Assembly (NCBI RefSeq): GCF_041956535.1
Contig: NW_027192202.1
Coordinates: 257,723 to 321,722 of the forward strand
Direction of reading: 5' to 3'
Source: Calcarisporiella thermophila CBS 279.70
Lineage: Eukaryota > Calcarisporiellomycota
DNA: 64,000 bases
In this document: positions 1 through 13,449 of the stretch, one piece after another
How the letters are laid out: each line of letters begins with the position of its first letter
How positions within the stretch are numbered: position 1 is the first letter of the stretch
The notes under the pieces: generated by a model
The model's input: the letters and a program-made list of their open reading frames with translations, nothing else
Databases searched by the model: none
Told to the model about the DNA's origin: nothing
Position numbers and translations under genes: made by a program

Positions 1-68
1 CCAGGATCCGAATGCCCAGAAAGTACGAATTATATTTTATCTTTTCCTTCGCTCATTCCATCCTCAAG

Positions 69-1767
<1,699 letters not shown>

Positions 1768-2107
1768 ATTGTCTTGCATCCCCTTTTCTCCTCCGACAAC
1801 TTTTTTCCCCCTTCTTCTACTTCTTCTTCATTAAGCTATTCCTTTTTATTTGTTGTTTAATATTCATTCCGAAAAATTGCCTCTTCCGTAGTGTTTATGT
1901 ATGTTTCTTAGAGAGAAAAAAAACGAAGACAAAAAAATAGGGTGAAACCATTTATATAAAAATAACACTTTTGTAAAGACACTTGACGTAGAAAAACAGG
2001 GATTGAAGAGCAGCGAGGAAAAAAGTAAGAAAAATATTGCACAGCATATTACACAAAAGATTTGCTTCGTTCCCCAAAGCACCCGTTGCAAGATAGGTCA
2101 AGAGAGT
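1768..2107. other. 3' intergenic between convergent UGP1 and TAF10
   Basis: Short AT-rich spacer with T-rich and A-rich runs downstream of both stop codons, as expected for two facing 3' UTRs. No gene or structured element is seen. Confidence 0.6.
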
Positions 2108-2761
2108 TCATGTATAGTATTCGGGTTTAGCTCCCAAATTCACGCCATACTCAGCCAGTGAAGCAGCCAGATCATCCATGGTTAACACTGTCTTGCGATC
2201 TTTTCCGTAGCGCCTCTCCTTACTGCTCTGCGCTCTGATCTTACTATGTTGATATGCGTCGGTGGCAATGTCGGCGATGAATTTTTGAGCGGCAAGAGCA
2301 AGCAGGCGCTTTCTAGTATTTTTTTTTTTTAAAAAAAAGGTAGCACATTAAATCCCCAGTGAGCGATTGAAATTTTAAAGTGATTCTATTTACATCCGCA
2401 CATCATCACAGTCGAATCCAGCACGCCCAAGATAATAGTCGGTGACAGCATCAGGGATCTAGAAAATAAAAATGTATATAATCAGAACCAAAGGAAAAAG
2501 ATATTCGCATTCGACAAGCTTAATTGATGAAAGGCCAGATTGATTTGGTCAACTTACTATGGGCGTGTAATCGTTCATGGTGACCAAAAACTCGGCAAGT
2601 GTCCGATTCTTTCGCTGCATCTTCTCTTCTCTCCACGAGACCGATGCTTTTGTATCGGCAGCAGAGGTAGGACGCTCGTCGCCTGATTCTGTATCCTCGC
2701 TGTTTGCACGGTCAACATGCATAGGATCGCTTGTGCTCTGAGATGCCGATGGTTCATCCAT
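2108..2761 (-). CDS. TAF10: TFIID/SAGA subunit TAF10
   Basis: Histone-fold subunit of both TFIID and SAGA, so it acts in RNA polymerase II initiation and histone acetylation. Three exons (2761-2558, 2458-2394, 2312-2108) splice in frame to 157 residues. The first third is an acidic, Ser/Thr-rich, disordered tail. The histone-fold part follows with TLAEFLVTMNDYTPI, then IPDAVTDYYLGRAGFDCDD, then RLLALAAQKFIADIATDAY, and the family's closing element RKTVLTMDDLAASLAEYGV and PEYYT. The split of DYTPI|IPDAV across intron 1 is exact. Length fits fungal TAF10 proteins, which vary in the N-terminal tail. It faces UGP1 and lies back to back with eIF2alpha, whose start is 190 bp away. Confidence 0.94.
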
Positions 2762-2950
2762 ATTGAACTGTGAGGAGTGATTAGAGAAGTGCTCTAGGTT
2801 TTAGGCTAAGACGCAAGAAAAGTCTATGCTAAATTTCTTCCAACTGAATTCACAAGCCACCAAATAGAGAAAACAAATGATGTTTAACTAGAGCTAATAA
2901 AATTTTCACTACCTATACAGATCAAACAGTGTTTGAAAAAATTGTACAAG

Positions 2951-4176
2951 ATGGCAGATCCCAAATTTCAATGCCGTATGTATGAAAACAAGTTCCCGGA
3001 GGTGGACGAACTTGTGATGGTGAATGTGCGCCAAATCGCCGAAATGGGCGCGTATGTGAAACTGGTGATTATACTACTACTTTGTTAATCCTACATGCGA
3101 TGCAAATACTGAGAATTTTTTGACCATTGTTTCACTTGTTTCCTGTCACAGTTGGAATATGACAACATTGAGGGTATGATCCTTCTCTCTGAGCTGTCCC
3201 GGCGGCGCATCCGTAGTATCCAAAAATTGATTCGTGTTGGACGAAACGAGGTGGTAGTTGTAATGCGTGTTGACAAAGAAAAGGGTAAGCTTGGACTCTT
3301 TTGAGTGTCCATGTCACTTACCCTTTACTGATGCGCTTATGATTCCATAGGATATATTGATTTGTCCAAGCGCCGTGTGTCACCCGAAGAAGTCACCAAG
3401 TGCGAAGAGAAATTCCAAAAGTCCAAGGCAGTACATTCAATCCTACGCCACGTAGCCGAAAAGAAGGACATGGCGCTGGAGGATTTGTACCAGCAAATCG
3501 GATGGCCTCTCTATCGCAAATATGGACATGCATATGACGCATTTAAACTGGCAATCTTGTGGGTTACTTTCTCCATTATTCACCTCCCATCACACTGACT
3601 TAATATGTCTCATCTCTTAGTGAGCCCGAGAAGATATTCGAGGACATGGAGATCGATCCTGATGTGATGAAGGAACTCGTCTCAAATATCCAGCGGCGGT
3701 TAACACCTCAACCCGTCAAAATTCGTGCCGGTACCTATTCCATTCTCTTTGAAATAATTGCCTCCTCTGAAGCCTTTTTTGTAACTGAATTTTTTTTTTT
3801 CCTATCCATAGATATTGAAGTAACCTGCTTTGCCTACGAGGGGATTGAGGCCATCAAGCGTGCACTCCGCGCCGGAGAGGCTTGTCAAACGGAGAATGTC
3901 AAAATCCAAGTCAAGCTTGTAGCTCCACCCCTGTATGTCATGTACACGAACTCCCTCGACAAGGGGCTAGGAATTGAGCTGCTCGATCGGGCCATCGGCG
4001 CTATTGAGGAATCTATTAAGAAGAGCGGCGGAAAACTCACCATCAAGATGAAGCCCAAGGCCGTCACAGAAACGGAAGACGCCGAGTTGGACGCATTAAT
4101 GGCGAGGGTAGAGAGAGAGAACGCAGAGGTGTCGGGCGACGAGGAGTCGGATGCAGATGGCGAGATTGATGTTTAG
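2951..4176 (+). CDS. SUI2: Translation initiation factor eIF2 alpha
   Basis: Regulatory subunit of eIF2, which brings initiator Met-tRNA to the 40S ribosome. The start gives [20 protein letters not shown], the usual S1/OB-fold opening. The phosphorylation loop [16 protein letters not shown] carries the conserved serine equivalent to Ser51, the target of Gcn2-type kinases, so stress control looks intact. Introns at 3065-3151, 3285-3350, about 3557-3620 and about 3731-3812 all keep frame (for example AFKLAI|FEPEKIF and [15 protein letters not shown]). The C-terminal alpha/beta domain ends with the acidic tail [14 protein letters not shown]. All regions of the family are present. Its partner eIF2beta lies 17 kb away in the same window. 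Confidence 0.96.
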
Positions 4177-4677
4177 TTTTCTTATTAGTTGGCATTAAAA
4201 TATAAAAAGGGATGCTTTGTTTGGCTTTATTTTAAACACTTAAATTCTATTCCTTTTTCTCGCTTCAAGGGGGGGAGAAGAATAAACGACGACGTTTTTA
4301 TGCATTCTAAAGGAAAAGTGAAGAGTGCCTTCCCAAAATGGCCGCCCGATATTATCACATTTTATATGCGCTGGAGAGTAATATATTGAAAAAACAGCGT
4401 CATTCGGCATATAACTCTATCAATATTAGATAGCCATAGATGAGTATATTGCTGTAACCGTTTTTTTTTTTTTTTTTGAGACCCAAATCCTCAATTCATG
4501 TCGCGAAAGTTCGAGTTTTTCCAACGGAAAACAAATTCTATTAAAGTCATCTACAGTGTGATAAGATAGTCCAAAAATGCAAATCTAAAAATCCTCTACT
4601 TCCTCATTTCCCGCCCATTTTTTTTTACTTTGTAGCAAAGTTAGAAAAGGAAGGTGGAAGAGGTTGGGAAACCATCC
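4177..4677. other. AT-rich intergenic spacer
   Basis: Shared 3' region of convergent eIF2alpha and Oct1, with a 17-nt T run near 4460-4480. Short open frames here are T/A-rich and look like chance. Nothing else seen. Confidence 0.5.
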
Positions 4678-7269
4678 CTAATTTTCCCCAACCCCCCATT
4701 CTCCTACCCTAATCATCGACTTTTCATCTCCTCGCGCAACCTCCTCATCCTGTAGCACACCTCCCACACACTCCCACGGGTCTCGGCCCCCTCCCCATTT
4801 AAGCACTTCATCTCGTAGTCGCTCGCCCATTTCGCGGCTTAGCGGGTCCTTCTCGAAACACCGTGTCCAGATCCTTCGCGCAAGAACGCGATCGAAAAGA
4901 TAGCTGTAATATCCCGCCCCGTAGCCAAACAAGTGCCCGAACTGCGCCTGCCACCGAGTTCCCTCAACGGGGGGATAGATACCAATGCTCGGGCTGCGTT
5001 GTAGTGAGTGAAGCTCTTCGGTGCTCGAAAAGTTAGACGCAAGCGGCCCGTGGTAGGACTGATCCAGCAGCGCCATGATAATTTGCGACTGCGTGTCCAA
5101 GGCTTGAAACACTCGTGCCTTTCTATGGGATTCCAGCAATCGGGGCGGCAACGGTTCCCTGGATTGATAGTGCCGTGCAAACAACTGGAGAACATGGGGA
5201 TGAGCTGCGAAATGCTCCATCAAGATCGAGGGCAGCTCGACGAAATCCGTCGGGCAACGGGTTCCTGCCACATTGTGGAAATCAGTGCGACCCAGCATGG
5301 AATGCATTGCATGCCCCATTTCATGGAACAGTGTTTCGGTCTCCTGCCACGAGAGGAGAGAAGGATGATTGCGACGGGGCCGACTGAAATCACAGATAAG
5401 AACCACGATAGGCAACTGATACCTCCCCGAGCGGTTACGTAGAGGTACTCCCTCGTTGTATGGCCCAGAGAGAAGCCCCTTTTGTCGGAGCCCCTCGTCC
5501 AACTCCTCCGAGTGAAAATCACCCAATTCGTCGTCATCATCCACCCTCCGAGAGCACCTCACCGTGTAATGGGCCGCATTTGACATTTTTCCGTGGCGCG
5601 AAAATAGATCAAGATAGATCGTCCCAATTCGCCCCTCCACCTCGTCCACTACATCCAGCTTCCGTACGTCGTCGTGCCAAGTTTCTCCGGGCTGAATATC
5701 AGAAGGTTGAAGAGAGATGCCGTACAAATTATGGAAGAGACGTGATAAACCCTGCATGACGGACCCAACTGAAAAATAGGGAGAGATCGGTGAGGTTGGG
5801 CGCATCGCGTTATTGGACGTTACGATCTCGGCGAAAAACTCATGATCCCATGCATGGAAGGGTGCATCAGTCGTCCCGGTGTAAGTTCGCTTGGCCTGCT
5901 TAAGCAATTGAAGATCCTGTTGGGCCTTAGGATGGTTGTGCTCGGCCAGAGTTCGAAGAAACATTCGCACGTTTTCTATGTGAAAAAAAGTCGCGAAAAT
6001 GAGCATATCTTTGAGGGCTCCAGGGGGATATCTGAAAATAAAAAAAATTACCAGGATTCTTTGCCATTTTATCCGACAAGAACATGTGGGCATAGCTCTT
6101 TTGCCCCAAAAGGTTGGCCAGTTTCGATCTTGTTCTCAATAATCCCTCCAAGACGTCTACCGACTCCTCAGTGGCCGAGTTGGTAGCCATGTACATCATT
6201 TTTCTCACTTCTTCATCCCGCACATATTTGAGCACCATTTGCGAGTCCCAAGGCAGTGTCGGTATGAACGCGGCATTCTCCTTGGGTCGCATTACTCCTT
6301 TGATATAGGTTGGACTTAAGCCTTCAAGGCGAGACGATGGCCACACTCGTATGTGCGATGTGGCCCGAGGATTACCTTGCATGAACTGCCTGCCCAGTGT
6401 GATTATCCGGTCGCACAAGGTGACAAACTCAGTACGTTGGGCGTGCGGCAGGTGGATTCCAGACTTTTCAAAGTCTCGGAAGAATACTTGAGCAACCTGG
6501 CGTTCCTCCAACGTTAATTGGCGAACAATATGAGGAGACTCAAGAACTTGTTTGAGTATCTAGAACAAGATCCCAAAATTGGGGGAAATCGTAAATAACC
6601 ATGTAGAAATGAGAATAGAATTTCTCTCGTACTGACCTGATACAGTTGCACATTTGTATTTAATGTGTTCATGAACGTGCACAATTTCTCATAAGCACGA
6701 TTTGCAGCCTCGCGCATGGCCACATCGGGATGGGCGGAACGGATGAACTCTGCTGTATCAATTACAGAGCAAAGGACATCCGACAGTCGATCCAAATTTT
6801 TCACGACTTTCCTTAATTCGCCGTCGGAGGTTCCTGCTCTATAGAGACGCTGTACAATAAGAGTTGCTCGGTGGAGAGCTTTGTCAGCGGCATAGTCGAA
6901 TCCTTCGGGCTGAGCAAGATCTGGGTTGCCGAAGAGTCCAATGCGAGCTTTTGCGCCTCCGTGCCAGTTGGTCTCGAAGACATCGCCCGCGGATAGATTG
7001 TAGCGAGGAACATGATCTTTCCATACTTGAACATCGTCGAACATCAGCCGCAAGTATTCATCTGCCCCATTCTCAGCATGCTCCACGGAGACAGTCGCAG
7101 CCCCAAGTGGCGGTGATCTCGGCGTGTTCCCAGAGTGTACATACCGAATTTTACGGCCTGAGCGTGAGCATTGGAGGCATAGCGCATTCCTTGCAGGTGT
7201 ATACTGTTTGTGTGCAGTGTCAAATGAACGAAAATTCAGCAGAATGTTATTATACAGTCGGCGATGCAT
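4678..7269 (-). CDS. OCT1: Mitochondrial intermediate peptidase (M3 metallopeptidase)
   Basis: Matrix zinc peptidase that removes an octapeptide from imported precursors after the main processing peptidase. Three exons: up to 6637, 6559-6052, and 5975-4678. The zinc site is ETLFHEMGHAMHSM (HEXXH), followed by ELPSILMEHF, which supplies the third ligand glutamate. The upstream segment FGNPDLAQPEGFDYAADKAL and the block HNVAGTRCPTDF are typical of the M3A family. The second intron splices KNP|ENVRMFLRTL, which restores the family sequence; an apparent 20-nt intron ending at 6032 would break the frame. I chose the Met at 7269 (MHRRLYNNILLNFRSF), an Arg-rich amphipathic presequence. The frame is open to 7389, so a longer start is possible. 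The gene is divergent from the carrier at 7488. Confidence 0.93.
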
Positions 7270-7487
7270 ATGATGATAATTAACAGAATTAATGGGAAAT
7301 AAACGAAAACTATATAGGGAGGCCCACACTCTACAACGATGATAAATTGTAGAGCTCGCATCAGTTAAGATAATACAACGGCTGCGCACACAAAGTCACA
7401 AAATCAATGTATATCGTATCTGTTTCATGATATTGATGTTTTTGTTATTCTTAGCCCTCTCTCTTACTAATTCGGAAGAAAACCAGA

Positions 7488-8620
7488 ATGTCTGCGGCAG
7501 TAGCACCGAAGCAAAAGAAGGTCCATTACCCTTTCTGGTTAGGAGGTAATCTCTTTTGAAAACACGCAAAATTGGGTTCATTAACTCCTACCATGGCGCT
7601 CTATAGGAGCTGCGTCCTGCACCGCCACGCTTTTCTCTCACCCTCTTGACCTCACCAAGGTGCGTATGCAAACCCTTCGTGGCTCAAATCGGGGCATGCT
7701 TCGAACCATGATGTTGGTGGTCCGTGAGGAAGGTTTTCTGGCGCTTTACAACGGGTTAACTGCCTCCCTGCTCAGGCAAGCCACCTATTCCACTGTGCGA
7801 TTCGCCATTTATGACTTCCTGAAAGAGAGGACTCAAGGTATATGGATTTGGATACGGATTTTGCTCCTGTTCTAATCACCTATTGGTTCTTCTTTCTATT
7901 CAGGTCCACTTACTATGGACAAAATGGTGTTTAATTCGGTGATTGCCGGCTGTGTTGGTGGCGTGGTGGGCAACCCAGCCGACATTGTGAATATTCGTAT
8001 GCAGAATGACGGAAACCTCCCAAAACATCTTCAAAGATCTTATCGCAATGCCCTAGATGGTTTATATCGTATTGCAAAGGAGGAGTCAATAGTTGAATTT
8101 GCGCGTGGGCTCGGCCCAAATATCGTGCGCGCAACTCTTATGACAGCATCGCAACTGGTATCCTATGACGTATTCAAAGCTTTGTTACTACAGCAAGTTG
8201 GACTAAAGGATAATGTATGGACGCATTTTGGCGCAAGTTCAATGGCTGTAAGTTCTCCCTCTCTCTTCCTGGCCTTTTGATGCCGTCGAGGCTGAAAATC
8301 CGCATTTCTTTAGGGCCTGGTTGCAACGACTGTATGTTCGCCCTTTGATGTAGTGAAAACACGAATCATGAACGCGTCCAAAGATGGGCGCAGTGCACTT
8401 GATGTTTTCAAACTCACGCTAAGGCATGAGGGGGTATCCGCATTTTTCAAGGTACGCGCTCTTGTTTGATGACCACTGTATTCAGAGTAAAAATCTCCAT
8501 GACTAATCCTACTTGTCTCTCCAGGGATGGACACCAGCCTTTATTCGGCTTGGTCCGCACACCATTGTCACATTTATGGTTTATGAGCAATTGAAGAGAG
8601 CATGGAATAATCTGTTATAA
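7488..8620 (+). CDS. DIC1: Mitochondrial dicarboxylate carrier
   Basis: Inner-membrane carrier that exchanges malate or succinate for phosphate and related anions. The product starts MSAAVAPKQKKVHYPFWLGG and has the three tandem repeats of the SLC25 family with signatures PLDLTKVRMQ, PADIVNIRMQND and PFDVVKTRIMN. The segment SLLRQATYSTVRFAIYDFLKER and the RMQND variant in repeat 2 point to the DIC subgroup rather than oxoglutarate or other carriers. Five exons; introns near 7547-7605, 7839-7903, 8249-8314 and 8452-8523 all keep frame. The end, HTIVTFMVYEQLKRAWNNLL, is the usual short C-terminal tail. A divergent promoter of about 220 bp is shared with the mitochondrial peptidase gene, so joint control is plausible. 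Confidence 0.94.
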
Positions 8621-9112
8621 AACAAAGCACCAATACTGTATAAATACCCTATAGAATATATTATATATAAGTTATTGATTCTAGATAACAAGCATTTATT
8701 ATTAAATTATCGCTTTTTTTTTCTTTCAGATAAATGAAGGCGCCAGTGATGATTTTTAAAGGAAAAATTAATTGAGAGTTAGGGTTTGTGCATTTGGATG
8801 CCAACAAGAAATTGGTAAAGAGCACTGATAGTCAAGGCGCTAAACTGCAGCAGGAGTAGCGCCTTGCATTTGTTGGGTGACTCCCCCCTCAAATTTAATT
8901 TCGAAAAAAGCCGAGGTAGAACGGCATCGAAAAATGCAACCAGCTCAGTTCAATCCAAATGCTTTTATTCGGTGTATAACCAATGGGACACAAAAGCAAG
9001 ACTAGAGATATATTGAACATGGGTCCATTTCGAAGACACAATGAATAAAGAGTTCCACAACAACTAAATACATTATAAACAATTGATGAACTATTCACAA
9101 ATAATTAAAAGC
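8621..9112. other. AT-rich intergenic spacer with a hairpin
   Basis: Convergent 3' region of the carrier and the Stf2-like gene. It holds a perfect 10-bp inverted repeat (8833-8842 with 8857-8866, 14-nt loop), listed separately. No gene seen. Confidence 0.5.
8833..8866. repeat. 10-bp inverted repeat (hairpin)
   Basis: Arms CAAGGCGCTA and TAGCGCCTTG are exact reverse complements around a 14-nt loop. It sits between two convergent genes, so it could shape 3' ends or be chance; GC-rich arms in an AT-rich spacer make it stand out. Confidence 0.5.
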
Positions 9113-9424
9113 CTAATCGCTCGAAGCAGACGAGACCACCACAATCTTCGAATAGGTACTGGTGGGGCTGGTCGAAGGGATGAAAGTGGCATCTTCCGAG
9201 AGCTCTGCCATTTCGTCGCCCTCTCGGCCCCAGTTGCCGCGTCCTGCGCCGCGCTTCTTTACAATGACCCGGGGGTCAGAGCTGAAACCGTTTCTACAAA
9301 GAGATGGAGTCAGTATCATCTGGAACCGGTCAAGCTGTGTATGACATTAGTCTCCCTCACTCTACCTAGAATAATGTTTTACGTCTCTGTCAGTAGAAGC
9401 AGGGTGTTTGCAAGTACGGGTCAT
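9113..9424 (-). CDS. Stf2-like small hydrophilic protein
   Basis: Two exons, 9424-9366 and 9293-9113, give a 79-residue protein. It opens with MTRTCKHPASTDRD, then VKHYSRNGFSSDPRVIVKKR and the core GAGRGNWGREGDEM. This follows the order of yeast Stf2 and Tfs1/Tmc-type hydrophilins, where a KKxGxGKGNWGxxGDE core is diagnostic. Those proteins are linked to F1Fo-ATPase inhibitor stabilisation and to desiccation tolerance. The predicted splice AG|A after HYS gives an Arg that fits the family. The tail STSPTSTYSKIVVVSSASSD has no known role. The length is close to yeast Stf2 (84). The gene is too short and too split to stand out as one open frame. Family is clear; exact function is inferred. Confidence 0.85.
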
Positions 9425-9799
9425 AATCAAAAGAGGAGAGAAAAAGGAAAAGAAAAAAGAAAGCTGGAGAATAGAACTTGGGAGAATAAAGATATTTAGC
9501 TAAGGTTTGGGTGAGGAAAAGGAGGAGAGTCAAGGAATTCCCCCCCTTTTTATAATTTTTCGACGGGCTTTTTCCACTCATTTTCGATCAAATTGCACAA
9601 GATATCGCGTGACTTTCTTGCGTAGCCGGTGGCTGAGGACTCCCATGCGCAGCACAGTTGGTCGCGAAAAATCTGGAACCTGCCCTCGTTCTCCATAGGG
9701 AGCATTGCGCTTACACCTCATTTGCAATTCACCCCCATCGGTGACGATTCCTCCGCCCCTCTTTAGTCTCTATCTATTATAGATCATATATTTCAGAAC
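9425..9799. promoter_or_regulatory. Divergent intergenic region, Stf2-like / Bem46
   Basis: Holds the promoters of two outward-facing genes. A/G-rich near the Stf2 side and T/C-rich near the Bem46 side. No named site is clear. Confidence 0.4.
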
Positions 9800-10948
9800 A
9801 TGAACTACCTGACTAATCTTGTGTCCTACGGTCTCTATGGAGCTGGCATCAGCATCCTGGCAGGAGGAGCCCTCCTCTACACTTTTCAAACCGAGCTCAT
9901 TTATCCATCTAAAATACCGGAGGGATCGCGGACGCATGTAATTATTTCCTCTACCCTTGACAATGTCTGGCACACCCTTCTGGCATTAACACTGAATTCC
10001 GGAATTGTAGGTTGATTTGCCTTCGTCTTATGGAATGAACAATTTCGAAGATCTTACTCTTACGGCTCAAGACGGATTGAAAATACGCGCATATAATATT
10101 ATGCAACCTGACGAAGAGGCGACAAGAAATGCCAAAACGATTCTTTATTTACACGTATGGTTTGGAATGTATTACAACGCATTTCTTGGCGTAATCTAAA
10201 ATCGTTGGTCTGCATTTTAGGCTAATGCAGGGAATATGGGTCATCGTCTCCCGATCGCGAAAGAGTTCTACAATCGATGCGGGCTAAACGTGTTCCTATT
10301 ATCTTACCGCGGGTATTTTTATAAATTCCACCACTGTAGGGATTGAATCGCCTTTGACAATCCCCGTTTTCTCCTCCCCCTTTTTAGCTATGGACTGAGC
10401 GAGGGGACACCGAATGAGAAAGGAATGATGCTTGATGCAGAAGTATTTCTCCCTCTAATTGAAAGTTGTGCTTTGAATTGCCAGTTTATTTCTCTTTTTT
10501 TTTTCAGGCCGCACTGAAATACATTCGCCAACATCCTGTCCTTAAAAACACTACCCTCATCCTTTACGGTCAATCAATCGGTGGTGCTGTCGCCACCTAT
10601 CTCGCGTCTAACTTTCAATCTCAAATACAAGGTGTCATCATCGAGAATACCTTCCTAAGTCTGCCGCAGCTTGTCCCGAACGTCATGCCATGGCTGCGGT
10701 ATTTCACCTTCCTGTGCCACCAGGTCTGGCCATCAGAGAAATACATTCAGCAAGTGGATCAGGTTCCAGTGTTGTTCCTTGTCGGATCACGGGACGAGAT
10801 GATCCCACCCAGCCATATGCGGCGCTTATATGCTCTCTGCCCATCATCCCGCAAGAAAATAGTGGAGTTCCCCCGAGGTACTCACAATGACACGTGTATA
10901 CAGCGAGGATATTTCGATACTATTGTGGAGTATTTGAAGGAGTTGTAA
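9800..10948 (+). CDS. Bem46/ABHD13-type alpha/beta hydrolase
   Basis: Membrane-anchored serine hydrolase of the Bem46 family; the substrate is unknown, and in other fungi the family is tied to polarity and the ER/plasma membrane. The N-terminus MNYLTNLVSYGLYGAGISIL starts a hydrophobic anchor, then QTELIYPSKIPEGSRTHV and DLTLTAQDGLKIRAY lead into the hydrolase fold. The nucleophile elbow is LILYGQSIGGAVA (GxSxG), the acid lies in VLFLVGSRDEMIPP, and the histidine in PRGTHNDTC. Introns at about 9937-10011, 10153-10220, 10312-10386 and 10442-10507 keep frame. Full length. Divergent from the Stf2-like gene. Confidence 0.92.
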
Positions 10949-11329
10949 CAAAATAAGTTCATTCACAACTTGGAATAAACTGTTCTATTAGCCACTTATT
11001 TTTTTTTCTGGATGAAGTAGTTCGGAACGGGTTCAATTCAACCAATCCATCCACTCGAGAGACGAGAAAATCGATAAAAAATCCGAATGGAAAATTTAAT
11101 CAGGTTTGATGAAAGTGTGGTACAAACAGAATATTCAGGCAAAATAAAATAAAAAAGTAGCACAATTAAGGAAAGTTATACAATATATATGAAAGAAATG
11201 CCAGAGAAGGAGCGGAGGGAGACGGCTAATAAAATAAGGGGGAAAAATTACATAGGTTTGGCACTAGAAACAACAAGGAATAAATATATGAAGCCCAAAC
11301 TATAAAGATACAATCAAAGCAACAAACAC
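10949..11329. other. Convergent 3' spacer
   Basis: A/T-rich spacer between Bem46 and the protein kinase, with poly-T and AATAAA-like runs. No gene seen. Confidence 0.5.
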
Positions 11330-12879
11330 TCATTGGTGTCTCTTATTTCCCTGAGCGAGCACATGGAAGTGCTCACGATAGGATCCACGACCATTATCGC
11401 AGACCTCGATGCGCTTGAACCATGCATCCTCAATTATCTCGGGGATTGTAATGCGGGTTTTTGGGTCAGGGTCTAGAATGCGGTACATCATCGACCGAGC
11501 TCCTTTGCCAAGCCTGTCAAAGGGCTCAAAGGTGCGAGTGCGATGGGCCTCTAGATATTGTTTGTAGCCAGGATCTTCAAGGGTCGCGGTTCGGAAAGGA
11601 ATGCCTTGATATGTCATGCAGTAGTATACAATCCCTGCTGACCATACATCCAGCAGACGAGCGTCGTACTCGCCGCCGGAGAATGCCTCGGGAGCGATGT
11701 ATGGCTCAGAGCCGCAAAGGCCGCGCGATAAATGCGTCGCTTTCTCCCAACCCACACGGAACACATCGGATACGCCAAAGTCCGTGATCTTCACATGGCA
11801 CTGATCATCGAGCAGAAGATTCTCCGGTTTTATATCACGGTGCGCAACGCCATTGGAATGCAAGTAGTTTAATCCGTTTATAATTTGCTTGAAGCAGCAG
11901 TCTACCTCAAGGGTGGTCATGTGGCCGCTTTTGATAATGGAATAGAGGTCTCCTCCTGCGCAGAACTACCATGAATAACGAAAAAAAAAATAATTGCTTA
12001 ACAGGCCTCTACGAACAATAAGATCGAGTAAAAATTTACCTCCATCACCTCACACCAATGTTGGTTTTCATCAAGCACCAAGTCGACTGTCTCAACGACG
12101 TTGACATGGTGTAACGACGAGCTGATGCAGAACTCGCTTGTGAGCTTCTTAATATACTCTTTTTCGGACTCGTTTTTCTTGCGAGCGCGGAACTCTTTCA
12201 CCGCATACAACTTGTCTTGACTTCTCTTTTCGCCAACCGGGGGCTGAAGCTTATGAGCAAGTCGTACCACTGCTGTTGCGCCACGTCCGATGCATTCCTT
12301 GTCTCTCACTCCATACTTTTGGAAGAGCTGAGCTCTGCTTCTCCCACTGGTATCGCTTCTAGAGGAGGCTGAACCCTTACGGTTAAGGAGAGGCGCCCAT
12401 AGTTGATGCAGGACCTGACGGGATCCACTTTCTTGCTCTTCTTCATTAGTTAGCACCACTGGAGCATGATCATCGTCATCATCCTCATGCTTCCGCCGCT
12501 CGGGGAACATTTTGTGGACAAAAGATTTCTTATTTGCCCCGGGGGTATTTGCCGGATATTGACGGGGGGAGGCAGGGACCGAAGCATTGTCTCGCTGCTG
12601 TTGTACGCGAGGAGAGATACTGGATGTAGAGGATGTTGTGGAGGAGGGAGGCGAGGCTGAGAGGGCATATTCGCTTCCTGTGCGTGGACATGACGCCTTC
12701 GAGTCGAGCTGAGGAAGCCCGGCTGATGAGGCGGTAGAAAAGACAATTCCAGCAGAAGAATTTACGGACATCTCCGGATCAAAGAAGTGTTTTGTGGCAT
12801 CCCGCTTTGAGGTGACAGGGCGTCTGCGTACGTTACTATCGGCGGCAGGTGCCCAGAAGTTAGTTGTGAATGTGACCAT
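11330..12879 (-). CDS. Ser/Thr protein kinase, Hal4(Sat4)/Hal5 family
   Basis: Fungal kinase family that tunes potassium and nutrient transporters at the plasma membrane. Two exons joined at [14 protein letters not shown]. About 180 residues of disordered Ser/Pro/Asp-rich sequence come first, then the kinase fold: [20 protein letters not shown] (Gly loop), [18 protein letters not shown] (catalytic Lys), [13 protein letters not shown] (catalytic loop), [11 protein letters not shown] (DFG), [11 protein letters not shown] in the activation segment, and [20 protein letters not shown]. The run [21 protein letters not shown] is characteristic of the Hal5/Sat4/Npr group. All catalytic residues are present. 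A perfect CRE-type TGACGTCA palindrome lies 251 bp upstream of the start. Confidence 0.93.
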
Positions 12880-13449
12880 GATTATGTGGGGAAAAGCAGG
12901 TATAGGGCTTTTGAGGAGGGGAGAGCAAAAGGGGAGGGGGGAGAGAAGAGTGTTTGGATTACGTTCGAGTATATAGGAAAATTGTTTGTAATAAGAGAAG
13001 GTTCAAGAAATGGAACGGCAATAGAAGGAAAAAAAAGAAATAGAAGAAAAAAAATACTCAGTCAAGGCTGTGTATGATTGTGATGCAGAGTGAGAGTTTT
13101 TCTATTCGCCGATATTCCCATCTCAATTTTGACGTCAGCGCAGATTACCCCTCTATTTGTTTAATGTATGACATATTAATCCATGCAAAAATGTGGTTGT
13201 AGAAAATATATCCGCTATCATTCTCACGACAAAACAGTAAAAAACGGGGAATGGGATAAACTAGCATCGACAACACATGCTCCGATTCCCCCTTAGGCGA
13301 GCTGGCGACGCTTTTCTGGTCTTGGTGACATAGAGGACTCGTGAGAAGAAGCATGACTAGTATGGTGTTCTCTGTGCATGCCTAAACCGATTTAAGGCAA
13401 GAGAACCCCTCACTGTAAACCCTATCTCTCGTTGTTGCATCACAAGAGC
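12880..13449. other. Intergenic region upstream of kinase gene
   Basis: Purine-rich leader of the kinase gene (12880-13050), then a CRE-like palindrome. A short minus-strand open stretch ends near 13290 with a basic Pro/Arg tail, but no upstream exon could be matched, so it is not called. Confidence 0.4.
13130..13137. promoter_or_regulatory. CRE-like palindrome TGACGTCA
   Basis: Perfect 8-bp cAMP-response-element palindrome, the binding site of ATF/CREB-type bZIP factors (fungal Sko1/Atf1 class). It lies 251 bp upstream of the Hal/Sat4-type kinase start. In yeasts such sites mediate osmotic and ionic stress control, which would suit this kinase family. Role is inferred. Confidence 0.45.

Noticed and set aside
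6032-6051. Apparent 20-nt intron in the Oct1 gene
   Set aside because: The donor is real, but using the near acceptor breaks the frame. The acceptor at 5976-5978 gives KNP|ENVRMFL, which fits the family, so the intron is 76 nt.
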